This document shows, piece by piece, positions 1 through 7,237 of a DNA stretch of 15,832 bases. Where the stretch lies: the NCBI GenBank assembly GCA_040905145.1, contig JBBDSC010000223.1:1-15832 (forward strand). The letters are read 5' to 3'. Made by a program: the position numbers and the translations under genes. Each line of letters opens with the position of its first letter. The stretch's first letter is position 1. The notes beneath the pieces are model-generated. The model worked only from the letters and a program-made list of their open reading frames with translations. It was not told the DNA's origin and did not search any database. This DNA comes from DATGMS01 sp040905145. Lineage in GTDB: Bacteria; Bacteroidota; Bacteroidia; Cytophagales; Cyclobacteriaceae.

Positions 1-648
1 ATCCTATTATCCTTAGTGAGTTGTGAAATTGATAACTATGATGCACCGCAGTTAACAATTTCCGGTAAAATTCTCGATTCTGAATTAAATGAATTAGTTG
101 GATCCAGCGGGATAAATGCCGGCACAGTGGTGAGATTATATGAGGATAACTCAACCCAGCCCCTTATTTATAACACCTTGCCAGAGGGGACATTTATCAA
201 TAGTAAAGTTTTCGCCGGGAACTATTCCTATATTGCTGAGGGACCATTTACTATGGTTGGAGAAAGCTCCCAAAATTTAATAATTGACAGGGATTTGGAG
301 TTTGAAATAAAAGTAATTCCTAATGTAAGATTAGGCATTGCTCTTGATGAACTGACGGGGACAACAGCAAAAGTCATCCTACAATACGAAAAAGTCGCTG
401 CAGAACAAGAATTGGTTAATCTTTCAGTTATTTGGAGTGAATTCAGGAATCCTAATGTCTATACATTTTCAGGGGGGGGCATTATTCAGGAAGATGTCAG
501 CTCCCTGAACCTGACATCCGGTGAAAAACAATTCATTATAGAAGATTTAAAACCCAATACAAAATATTACATCAGAGGTAGTGGCGTTACCAACAATCCA
601 GGTAATTATTATAACTATAGTAGCCAGATTGAAATCCAAACCCAGTGA
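1..648 (+). CDS. DUF3823-type lipoprotein, 5' end cut by window
   Basis: This is the 3' part of a gene that is already open at base 1. The visible codons begin ILLSLVSC, a lipobox with the lipidated Cys at visible codon 8, so only about 15 signal-peptide residues are missing. An internal GTG at 16 is not the start. After the Cys come an acidic CEIDNYDAP segment and an Ig-like or carboxypeptidase-regulatory-like domain (TISGKILDSELNE, then TVVRLYEDN and GTFINSKVFAGNYSYIAEGPF). A second beta domain follows, with LKPNTKYYIRGSGV and YNYSSQIEI near the end. The same plan, including CE(I/L)DNY, GPF and a Y-N-Y-S end motif, recurs in the gene at 6370-7080. DUF3823 proteins are known from SusC/SusD operons, normally as the third gene. 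Their role is unknown; a surface glycan-binding or scaffold function is inference. It is probably the last gene of an upstream operon. Confidence 0.85.
   Translation: MLLSLVSCEIDNYDAPQLTISGKILDSELNELVGSSGINAGTVVRLYEDNSTQPLIYNTLPEGTFINSKVFAGNYSYIAEGPFTMVGESSQNLIIDRDLEFEIKVIPNVRLGIALDELTGTTAKVILQYEKVAAEQELVNLSVIWSEFRNPNVYTFSGGGIIQEDVSSLNLTSGEKQFIIEDLKPNTKYYIRGSGVTNNPGNYYNYSSQIEIQTQ
472..479 (+). repeat. G8 homopolymer inside coding sequence
   Basis: Eight consecutive G bases encode part of an SGGG stretch in the DUF3823 lipoprotein. Gain or loss of one base would shift the frame and remove the last third of the protein. The sequence as given is in frame. Confidence 0.6.
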
Positions 649-923
649 TTCAGGGACTGAATTATCACGATAACAAATCAGAAGAAATTTTTTCATCATC
701 AATTTTCATCAAATCATTTTACTATTGAAATAAGTCTGCCGCTCAACTACTGCCATTTTTTGGTTGATATATTTTTATTAATTTATTACTTTTTTTGAAT
801 GAACAGTAATAAAACCTTTTGATAAATAAATAAAATACAATAATTAAATTTTTGTTTGTTTCTAGTTGCATATTTTTCCTTCTTAGATAAGTGAAGCAGA
901 AAAAAATGAAATATGAACCACAA
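649..923 (+). other. AT-rich intergenic stretch, no gene seen
   Basis: This stretch is strongly AT-rich with many T and A runs, and no reading frame resembles a protein family. It probably carries the 3' end of the upstream operon and the promoter for the leader that follows. A sequence close to the Bacteroidota -7 element lies at 871-878 (TATTTTTC) with TTTG at 851-854, but the spacing is short and I do not call it. No convincing hairpin plus T-tract terminator was found after the stop at 648. Confidence 0.5.
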
Positions 924-1051
924 GCCGAGAGAAGGTAAGTGCATTTTTCTCCGGCCTTTAATTAGAAAAACATTCTCTTTAGCCACCGCTGTCAACCTCA
1001 CTAAGGGATAGAAATGAAGAAAATTATGTTCCACTCACAACAAAAAAAGAT
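924..1051 (+). promoter_or_regulatory. susC leader, copy A (two hairpins, upstream of ghost cassette)
   Basis: This is an untranslated leader homologous to the one at 1238-1360. Its first hairpin spans 924-955: GCCG pairs with CGGC and the AGAGAA side pairs with TTTTCT across a one-base bulge. About 20 nt later TCTTTAG (976-982) can pair with CTAAGGG (1001-1007), enclosing a conserved loop that contains CCAC-GCTG-CAACCT. An ATG follows 45 nt after the second stem, at 1052. Spacing and both stems match copy B, and the two copies differ mainly in loops and by pairing-compatible changes. A structured cis-regulatory or transcript-stabilising leader is inferred. The RNA family is not one I can name. 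Confidence 0.55.
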
Positions 1052-1232
1052 ATGAAAAAACCATTTACCAACTACGAGTCAGAATTACAAATTATATTGT
1101 TTAAAGGGGATATTACCTCAACGTCTTTTGTGGATGAATAGGAAATTTGGGCCAGGAAAAACTTATTTTGTCCAGTTTGCTGCACTTTCTGACAATTCTT
1201 TAAACCGCTATGGTGAATTACCAAACAAATAA
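1052..1232 (+). pseudogene. Ghost SusC-DUF3823 fusion remnant (deletion scar)
   Basis: The ATG at 1052 begins MKKPFTNYES, with DNA recognisably similar to the MKKSLYKLL start of both intact susC genes. By about 1097-1108 the similarity switches to the 3' end of a DUF3823 gene. GDITSTSFVDE matches EDIASMSFVDE of the gene at 6370-7080, and GKTYFVQFAALSDNSLNRY matches its GKTYFARVAVLTDNTLNRY, ending in TAA at 1230-1232. The join is in frame, but two single-base losses relative to the intact homologue (near 1138 and 1156) break the tail, and a TAG stops the frame at 1139-1141 after 29 codons. The simplest reading is that one susC-susD-DUF3823 cassette was deleted internally, leaving both ends, and then decayed. 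Confidence 0.75.
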
Positions 1233-1237
1233 AAAAA

Positions 1238-1360
1238 GGCCGAAGATAAGTGCGTTTATCTCCGGCCCCAATTAAAAAGACCCTACTCTTTAGCCACGGC
1301 TGCCAACCTGCTAAGGATAGGAATGCAGATAAACTATGTATAATCCACAACTACAAAAGT
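1238..1360 (+). promoter_or_regulatory. susC1 leader, copy B (two hairpins)
   Basis: A strong hairpin spans 1238-1267: GGCCGAAGATAA pairs with TTATCTCCGGCC, with one A/C mismatch and loop GTGCGT. A second stem pairs TCTTTAG (1287-1293) with CTAAGGA (1311-1317), and the susC1 ATG follows 44 nt later. Compared with copy A, the base facing the first U of this stem is A here and G there, which keeps pairing as U-A or U-G. The hairpin begins five bases after the stop of the ghost DUF3823 gene. Read on the - strand it is followed by T7, as in an intrinsic terminator, whereas the + strand side has no T-tract. It may therefore stop antisense transcription. A leader role for susC1 is inferred from position and conservation. 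Confidence 0.6.
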
Positions 1361-1477
1361 ATGAAAAAATCACTTTACAAATTACTCCTCAGAGTAACTA
1401 ATTATTCATGTATGGGTATTTTGGGCCAGTTTCTATTGGTTGGCCTTTGCCTGGCGCATGATGCTGATCCACAAAAA
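1336..1477 (+). repeat. 142-bp perfect direct repeat, copy 1 (susC1 start)
   Basis: Bases 1336-1477 are identical to 9535-9676. The repeat covers 25 bp of 5' untranslated sequence and the first 39 codons of susC1 (signal peptide and a little beyond). Immediately outside it, upstream identity is lost and downstream identity falls to clearly lower values through the coding sequence. Confidence 0.95.
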
Positions 1478-4400
1478 ACAAAAAGTGTGTATGGCATAGA
1501 AGCTGTATATGCTAATGCTTTGGTGGCCGATGAAAAAAGAGAAGCGCCTGTCAACAGGATCAATGCGGCCATAAATGTTTCGGGTACAGTAATCTCTTCA
1601 TCTGATGGGCTGGGCATTCCAGGGGTCAGTATATTGGTCAAGGGCACCACCTCTGGCACGGTCACTGATGTAGAGGGTAATTATAATTTCAGTGTACCCA
1701 ATGAAGATGACATTCTGGTATTTTCATCCATTGGATATATCACACAGGAAGTCACAGTGAATGGTAGGGCAGTGATTGATATCACCTTGGAGGAAGATAT
1801 GCAGAGTCTGGAGGAAGTGGTGGTGGTGGGATTTGGAGAGCAGAAAAAAGTTAATCTGACAGGAGCGATTTCCACAGTGGAATCAAAGGACCTAACTGCG
1901 GTTACCACCTCGGATATAAGTAATGCTCTTACAGGAAGGCTTCCCGGGTTAAGAGTGATGCAGGTAGGTGGTGAACCAGGACAATATGACAATAGGATAG
2001 ATATCAGAGGCTGGGGGGATATGCTTGTAGTCGTAGACGGAATTCCACGTGAAGATTTCCAACGGATAGATCCCGCTACCATTGCAAATGTTACCATATT
2101 GAAGGATGCCTCCGCAGCAGTTTATGGCGTGAAGGCGGCCAATGGTGTGATGCTGGTTACCACCAAAAAAGGGACAGCTGGAAAAATGGAAGTCTCCTTG
2201 AATTCTTCATATGGCATTCAAAGGATGACTGAATTTCCAAAGTCCATACGTAATTCCATCGACAATCTAATTCTTAAAAATGAAGCTGCCTTGGTGGCCG
2301 GCAATCCACTGCCATACCCAGATTGGGAAAAATACACGGGAGAAGATCCGAACTTCCCCAATGTGGATTACTGGGGCCTGGTCATGAGGGAAAATGCCCC
2401 TATCTCTAAAAACAGTCTTTCCTTTAATGGAGGAAACGATAAGATCACGTATTTTATGTCAGTTGGTAACTTGCATCAAGAAGATGTGTGGAAACAGTTG
2501 GATAAGTCCAATCCCTCAGGTTACAACCGATATAATTTTATGGCAAATGTTTCCGCTGAGATTTATGACAATCTGACGGCTAATGTTATACTTAAGGGAA
2601 TGATTGATGACAGAAGCCAGCCGTATGAAACCGCAAACGGTGTGGTTTTTCGACAGAACTGGATGGAACCTGCTTATTCTCCAATCTATGCCAACAATAA
2701 TCCCTCTTATTACTATGATGGTTTGGCAGATCGCAATCCCCTTGCCATTATTGATAGGGGTTTAACCGGTTATAGAGAGCGCCAGAATAAAAGGTATGAA
2801 TCCACCATTTCATTGACCTATGATATGCCATCCATAGAAGGCCTGCAAGTAAAAGGATTGTTTGCTTACGACACGAAGTATGGAAAGAGTAAACAATGGA
2901 GAATGGCATATGACGAATATAAATATAACCCAGAAACAGATGAATATGCCACCACCGGATTGAATAACCCTACAAAACTTCTGCAGGACTTTGATGAATC
3001 CGTTTATATGCAATCCCAACTGTCCTTAAATTATAAAAAATCATTTTTCGATGATAAACATGCCATTGAGGCTTTGCTGTTAGGCGAAAGGCGCAATGGA
3101 AGTGGAACCTATTTTAGAGCGGAAAGAAATTTTGCCTTGAATGCATTGGAACAACTTGATGCGGGTTTGACTGATAATCAGGGAGCTTTTGGGAAGGATA
3201 AAGTGCTGGATGCCAATATGGGGTTAGTTGGAAGACTCAACTATGACTATAATACAAAATACCTTGCGGAATTTAGCTTTCGCTATGATGGTTCCTCTTT
3301 GTTTCCTGAAAACAGTAGATGGGGTTTTTTTCCTGCCTTTTCTGTGGGATGGAGGGTAAATGAAGAAGCATTCATTAGAGACAACTTTAGTTTTATAGAC
3401 AATTTGAAGCTAAGGCTTTCCCATGGTGTTATGGGGGATGATTCTTTTGCCAATGGCTTTGAATATTTGGAAGGGTATAACTATCCAACAGGATCCTATA
3501 TTTTCGATGGAAAAACTTTAACCGCAGGAGCTGCCTCCAAAGGGTTAAATAACCCATTTATTACCTGGTATACTGCCACGACCTCCAATATCGGGATTGA
3601 TGGAAACTTTTGGAGAGGATTGTTCGACTTTCAACTGGATTTATTTCAAAGAGAAAGAGAAGGACTTCTTGCCAGCAGGGCGGTAGCCATACCGAAAATA
3701 TTTGGAACAGCATTGCCCCAGGAAAACCTGGAAAGTGATTTAAGCAGAGGCTTGGAAGTCGTCCTAGGACATGCGAACAACATCAATGGCATATCTTACA
3801 GTGTCCGGGGTAATTTTACATATACAAGGGTTAAATGGTTACACAAGGAAGCCGCATTGGCGGGGAATAGCTATTTAAATTGGAAGAACAGGTCCGATGA
3901 CCGCTGGAAAAATCTCCGGTGGGGCTATGGGTATGATGGACAGTTCCAAAACCAGGAAGAAATAGATAGGGCTCCTGTACAAAATGCCAATGGGCACTCC
4001 GGGTTATTTCCAGGTGATGTCCGTTATGAGGATTGGAATGAAGATGGCATGATCAGTGAATTGGATCAATATCCCATAGGTCGTGATAATAATCCTGAAA
4101 TATTTTATGGACTGGACCTTTCCGCTGGATACAAGGGAGTTACTCTTAGCGTGTTTTTTCAGGGGGCGACCAACTATTCCTTTTTGCCCGCAGGAATGTT
4201 GGCCGGACCCTTGGTATGGGGAAGGAACTCTTCTGAAATTTTTCTGGACCGTTGGCATCACGAAGACCCATTGGACTTTGACAGCCCTTGGGTGCCGGGA
4301 AGATTCCCCATATCCCGGGACAATTTTGGATATCCTCCCAACAAGCTAACATCAAAATACACTGTTCAAGATGTTACTTACCTAAGGTTAAAAAGCCTGG

Positions 4401-4609
4401 AGATCGCCTATTCATTGCCGATTATATGGGTGGAAAAAGTCAGGGCACAACAAATACGGCTGTATGCTAATGCGATGAACGTGTATACTTGGAAAGCTAA
4501 AGAGGTCCTTTTTGATCCTGAGCACAGGCTTGATGGACCGGAAGCACAGGGAGGTTTTAAATACCCCTTAATGGCAAATTACAATTTAGGTTTAAACATC
4601 ACTTTTTAA
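1361..4609 (+). CDS. SusC/RagA-family TonB-linked outer membrane protein (SusC1)
   Basis: This is a 1082-residue outer-membrane active-transport channel that works with the SusD encoded next door and is energised by TonB. The start is ATG 1361, because the identical start is used at 9560 and the open frame further upstream runs through the leader hairpin. A signal peptide covers residues 1-32 (GQFLLVGLCLA, then HDADP). An approximately 40-residue linker is followed by a carboxypeptidase-regulatory-like domain from about residue 73 (VSGTVISS, GVSILVKGT, GTVTDVEGNYNF). Next are a TonB-box-like SLEEVVVVGFG and a plug at about 162-270 (LKDASAAVYGVKAANGV). The 22-strand-type barrel carries a D-W-N-E-D-G loop near 890 and ends in a terminal Phe (LGLNITF). 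No STN signalling domain is visible. The plug segment IRGWGDMLVVVDG is several residues shorter than the matching IRGNSTLGNSAPLIVVDG of SusC2. The substrate cannot be told from sequence. Confidence 0.95.
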   Translation: MKKSLYKLLLRVTNYSCMGILGQFLLVGLCLAHDADPQKTKSVYGIEAVYANALVADEKREAPVNRINAAINVSGTVISSSDGLGIPGVSILVKGTTSGTVTDVEGNYNFSVPNEDDILVFSSIGYITQEVTVNGRAVIDITLEEDMQSLEEVVVVGFGEQKKVNLTGAISTVESKDLTAVTTSDISNALTGRLPGLRVMQVGGEPGQYDNRIDIRGWGDMLVVVDGIPREDFQRIDPATIANVTILKDASAAVYGVKAANGVMLVTTKKGTAGKMEVSLNSSYGIQRMTEFPKSIRNSIDNLILKNEAALVAGNPLPYPDWEKYTGEDPNFPNVDYWGLVMRENAPISKNSLSFNGGNDKITYFMSVGNLHQEDVWKQLDKSNPSGYNRYNFMANVSAEIYDNLTANVILKGMIDDRSQPYETANGVVFRQNWMEPAYSPIYANNNPSYYYDGLADRNPLAIIDRGLTGYRERQNKRYESTISLTYDMPSIEGLQVKGLFAYDTKYGKSKQWRMAYDEYKYNPETDEYATTGLNNPTKLLQDFDESVYMQSQLSLNYKKSFFDDKHAIEALLLGERRNGSGTYFRAERNFALNALEQLDAGLTDNQGAFGKDKVLDANMGLVGRLNYDYNTKYLAEFSFRYDGSSLFPENSRWGFFPAFSVGWRVNEEAFIRDNFSFIDNLKLRLSHGVMGDDSFANGFEYLEGYNYPTGSYIFDGKTLTAGAASKGLNNPFITWYTATTSNIGIDGNFWRGLFDFQLDLFQREREGLLASRAVAIPKIFGTALPQENLESDLSRGLEVVLGHANNINGISYSVRGNFTYTRVKWLHKEAALAGNSYLNWKNRSDDRWKNLRWGYGYDGQFQNQEEIDRAPVQNANGHSGLFPGDVRYEDWNEDGMISELDQYPIGRDNNPEIFYGLDLSAGYKGVTLSVFFQGATNYSFLPAGMLAGPLVWGRNSSEIFLDRWHHEDPLDFDSPWVPGRFPISRDNFGYPPNKLTSKYTVQDVTYLRLKSLEIAYSLPIIWVEKVRAQQIRLYANAMNVYTWKAKEVLFDPEHRLDGPEAQGGFKYPLMANYNLGLNITF

Positions 4610-4620
4610 AAAAAGAAACT

Positions 4621-6369
4621 ATGAAAAAAAGATTTAAATATATCGGCAGATTATTAATGGTTTGCTTGTTTACAGTATTGATTGGCTGCGAGAAAGATTT
4701 TCTGGAAAGCGAGCCGGTTGATCTTTTAACAGAAGAGACATTATTGAGCGATAAAACGGCATTTGAATCTCATATATCTTATCTATATAGTCAAATGGGA
4801 TTTGAGAGAATCGGTATCTGGTTATCGTATAATACTGACGAAATGGTTAATTGCTTTTCGGGTCAGAATACGGCATTGCTTGATGGTCCTATGACCTTTA
4901 CCTCCAACACAGAGGTCTACAATTGGTGGGAAAGAGGCTATAGGCTGATACGTGATTTGAACAACGTGATAGAAAAATTTCCAGCTTCAACAGCTTATTC
5001 CGGTGAAGAAAAATCAGAAGTATTTGCTGAATTGAAGTTCATGCGGGCTTACGCCTATTTTAAGCTTGCCCGGGGATACGGGGGTGTGCCATTAATCACT
5101 GAGGTGTTATCACTTCCGGAATCCGGCGATCCCACAGCGCTTTATGCGCCAAGGGACAAGGAATCTGATGTGTTTAAATTTATAGAAACAGAGATGACAG
5201 AAGCAATTGAAATGATGTCAGACGTGCCTACTGAATATCGTCTCCACAAATGGTCTGCACTTGCCTTTAAAACCAGGGCTATGATCCATGCAGCCAGTAT
5301 AGCCACTTATGGTGAATTACAACTGGATGGTGTTATTGGTATACCATCGTCCGAAGCTGAACATTATTGGGAATCCGCCCGGAATACAGCCAAACAGGTG
5401 ATGGACAGTGGCATATATGAACTATATAATTATGAGGAAGATAAAACGGCCAATTACCATAAATTATTCTTTGATGAATCTACGGCGAATAAGGAACGGA
5501 TATTTGTAACCGCCTATGAGTGGCCGGTACGGGCACATGAAATTGACAGAAATACGGCGCCTTTTAGCCACAGGAGCGGGGAAGGGTACGGGTCATACTT
5601 TAACCCTACCCTCGATATGGTTGAAAGCTTTGAATATACCAATGACAGGAACGGTTCTTTGAAAATAACCAATGAGGATGGCTCGCCTATAGTGTATGAA
5701 AGCCCTGCAGATCTTTTCCAAAATAAAGACTCCAGGTTTTTTGCCTCTGTTCTGTTCCCTGGATCTCCGTGGAAAGGTACCACTTTGGAGGTATATGGTA
5801 ATATCATCGAAGGAGGAGTGTTAAAAGATGGGCATGGAGCTGACGGGATAGCCCAACCAGAAGCTACCTCAACGGGATTCTTACTTTCAAAATGGTCAGA
5901 TCCCTCCCCTCCAAGGCCAATTAGTGGATCATCTTCCGATGTAGATAGAATAAGCATTAGATATGCAGAGGTACTTATGAATTATGCTGAAGCAGAAATG
6001 GAGTTGGGCAATGAACCTGAAGCCCGAAAATATGTGAACATGATCCGTCAGCGTGCAGGTATAGCCGAACTTACCAGCCCCATCACCATGGAGGATTATA
6101 GGCAAGAACGGAAAATAGAATTTGCCTTTGAAGGTAACCGGTATTGGGATATGAAAAGATGGAGAATATTTCACGAAGTGGTCTTTAACAGTGACACGTA
6201 TGGGATATGGCCCGTGTACAACACAGATAACAATACCTATACCTTTAGAAAGCAAAAGTTGCCTGCTGAAAAGTTCACCCGGACTTACACTCCAAACATG
6301 TACTACTACAAAATTGCTACGGATATAGTAGAAATCAATTCATTGCTTGTTCAAAACCCTGGTTATTAG
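4621..6369 (+). CDS. RagB/SusD-family surface lipoprotein (SusD1)
   Basis: This is a 582-residue nutrient-uptake lipoprotein, the extracellular lid and ligand-binding partner of SusC1. The signal peptide ends in lipobox LIGC with Cys23, followed by EKDFLESEP, the acidic start typical of surface-exported SusD proteins. The conserved alpha-helical SusD core appears at about residues 138-165 (FMRAYAYFKLARGYGGVP). The C-terminal RagB/SusD domain is marked by RYAEVLMNYAEAEMELG (about 446), YVNMIRQRAGI, QERKIEFAFEGNRYWDMKRW and the terminal LLVQNPGY. The length is normal for the family. It starts 11 nt after susC1 and is directly followed by the DUF3823 gene, so the three are almost certainly one transcript. 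The ligand is unknown. Confidence 0.95.
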   Translation: MKKRFKYIGRLLMVCLFTVLIGCEKDFLESEPVDLLTEETLLSDKTAFESHISYLYSQMGFERIGIWLSYNTDEMVNCFSGQNTALLDGPMTFTSNTEVYNWWERGYRLIRDLNNVIEKFPASTAYSGEEKSEVFAELKFMRAYAYFKLARGYGGVPLITEVLSLPESGDPTALYAPRDKESDVFKFIETEMTEAIEMMSDVPTEYRLHKWSALAFKTRAMIHAASIATYGELQLDGVIGIPSSEAEHYWESARNTAKQVMDSGIYELYNYEEDKTANYHKLFFDESTANKERIFVTAYEWPVRAHEIDRNTAPFSHRSGEGYGSYFNPTLDMVESFEYTNDRNGSLKITNEDGSPIVYESPADLFQNKDSRFFASVLFPGSPWKGTTLEVYGNIIEGGVLKDGHGADGIAQPEATSTGFLLSKWSDPSPPRPISGSSSDVDRISIRYAEVLMNYAEAEMELGNEPEARKYVNMIRQRAGIAELTSPITMEDYRQERKIEFAFEGNRYWDMKRWRIFHEVVFNSDTYGIWPVYNTDNNTYTFRKQKLPAEKFTRTYTPNMYYYKIATDIVEINSLLVQNPGY

Positions 6370-7080
6370 ATGAAAAAGAAATTCTATATGAAAAGAACTA
6401 TAAATTTAAGTTTATTGGCAGGATTATTTTTAATGATTTCCTGCGAATTGGATAATTATCCAGTTCCGGACATTGTCCTTGAAGGAAAGGTCATTGATGC
6501 CAGTACAGGCGAAACTATTCAGACCCGGCAACCAGATGGTATAAAGATTAGATTGTTGGAAGAAGGGTATGAAAATCCAGTGCCTTATGATTTTTGGACA
6601 AAATCCGACGGTAGTTTTAAAAATACCCGGATTTTTGCTGCCAAATATAAAATAGTTGCTGTGGAAGGGCCATTTGAACAATCAAGTGTTGAAGAATTGT
6701 CCGTGGATCTGACCGGAAATCAAACGGTGGTATTCGAAGTAGAGCCGTTTGTGCGCTTGTCCAATGTGGAAATTTCAAAAACTGGCGGAGGGATTCAAGC
6801 CTCTTATAAAATTTCCCAAACGACCAGTACAAAGAAGATCCTAAAAAGCATGCTGATAGTTGGTCCCTCTGATATCCTTCATCAGACGACCACCAACAAA
6901 CTTTCATCTGCGGAAAATTCCTTGGAGGATATCGCCAACGAGGATATCGCCTCTATGTCATTTGTGGATGAAATAGGGAATTTAACACCTGGAAAAACAT
7001 ATTTTGCCCGGGTTGCTGTTCTTACCGACAATACGTTAAACCGCTATAATTATTCCCCCATCATCGAAATTAAATTATAA
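6370..7080 (+). CDS. DUF3823 domain lipoprotein, third gene of the operon
   Basis: This 236-residue lipoprotein has lipobox MISC with Cys25, followed by ELDNYPVP. The N-terminal domain carries LEGKVIDASTGE, GIKIRLLEEG and GSFKNTRIFAAKYKIVAVEGPF. The C-terminal domain carries VEPFVRLSNVEI, and the protein ends TPGKTYFARVAVLTD-TLNRYNYSPIIEIK. The TAG stop of susD1 touches this ATG, giving zero spacing and implying translational coupling; a second ATG at 6388 (MKRTINLSLL) is an equally good signal-peptide start. The family is known from SusC/SusD loci but has no proven function; a surface accessory or substrate-binding role is inference. Its 3' end is the closest in-window relative of the ghost fragment at 1109-1232. 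Confidence 0.9.
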   Translation: MKKKFYMKRTINLSLLAGLFLMISCELDNYPVPDIVLEGKVIDASTGETIQTRQPDGIKIRLLEEGYENPVPYDFWTKSDGSFKNTRIFAAKYKIVAVEGPFEQSSVEELSVDLTGNQTVVFEVEPFVRLSNVEISKTGGGIQASYKISQTTSTKKILKSMLIVGPSDILHQTTTNKLSSAENSLEDIANEDIASMSFVDEIGNLTPGKTYFARVAVLTDNTLNRYNYSPIIEIKL

Positions 7081-7098
7081 GATTTTATCTTAAGAAGT

Positions 7099-7182
7099 AA
7101 TCACGAGGATCACAAAGATTTGCACAAAGTAAAGCAAAATCTTCATTGTGTATTTTGTGCAGTCATTGTGAACTTAGTGGTT
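7099..7182 (+). repeat. Imperfect inverted repeat between operons
   Basis: The left arm 7099-7129 (begins AATCACGAGGATCACAAAG) matches the reverse complement of 7152-7182 (which reads AACCACTAAGTTCACAATG), with one gap and scattered mismatches. Spaced CACAAAG and GCACAAA units lie in the arms, separated by about 22 nt. A transcript would fold into a long interrupted hairpin after the DUF3823 stop, without a clear T-tract. It resembles dispersed palindromic intergenic repeats built from CACGAAG/CACAAAG units that I recall from other bacterial genomes. It could act as a terminator, as an mRNA 3'-end stabiliser, or simply be a repeat. Confidence 0.6.
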
Positions 7183-7237
7183 AAAAAATAGAAATTAAAA
7201 AGGGATAGGTTCATGCATTCAAATCGTGTCCTTTAAA

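Noticed and set aside
845..880. Possible Bacteroidota sigma promoter (TTTG at 851-854 with TATTTTTC at 871-878)
   Set aside because: The -7 box lacks its final G and the spacing is shorter than usual. AT-rich DNA gives such matches by chance.
786..1350. Minus-strand open frames at 786-1034 and 1072-1350
   Set aside because: They lie across AT-rich leader DNA and the ghost cassette, have biased low-complexity composition and resemble no family. The leader and remnant explanation is stronger.
1250..1360. GTG start at 1250 extending SusC1 by 37 residues
   Set aside because: The extension runs through the leader hairpin and does not look like a signal peptide. ATG 1361 gives a proper signal peptide and is shared exactly with susC2.
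1361..1580. STN signalling domain at the SusC N-terminus, which would imply anti-sigma/ECF control
   Set aside because: The roughly 40-residue segment between signal peptide and regulatory-like domain is too short and lacks STN-like pattern in both SusC proteins. No sigma or anti-sigma gene lies nearby.
7226..7237. GTG start at 7226 for the dehydrogenase
   Set aside because: ATG 7238 or ATG 7253 gives a better-shaped signal peptide in A-rich context. The GTG adds only four residues.
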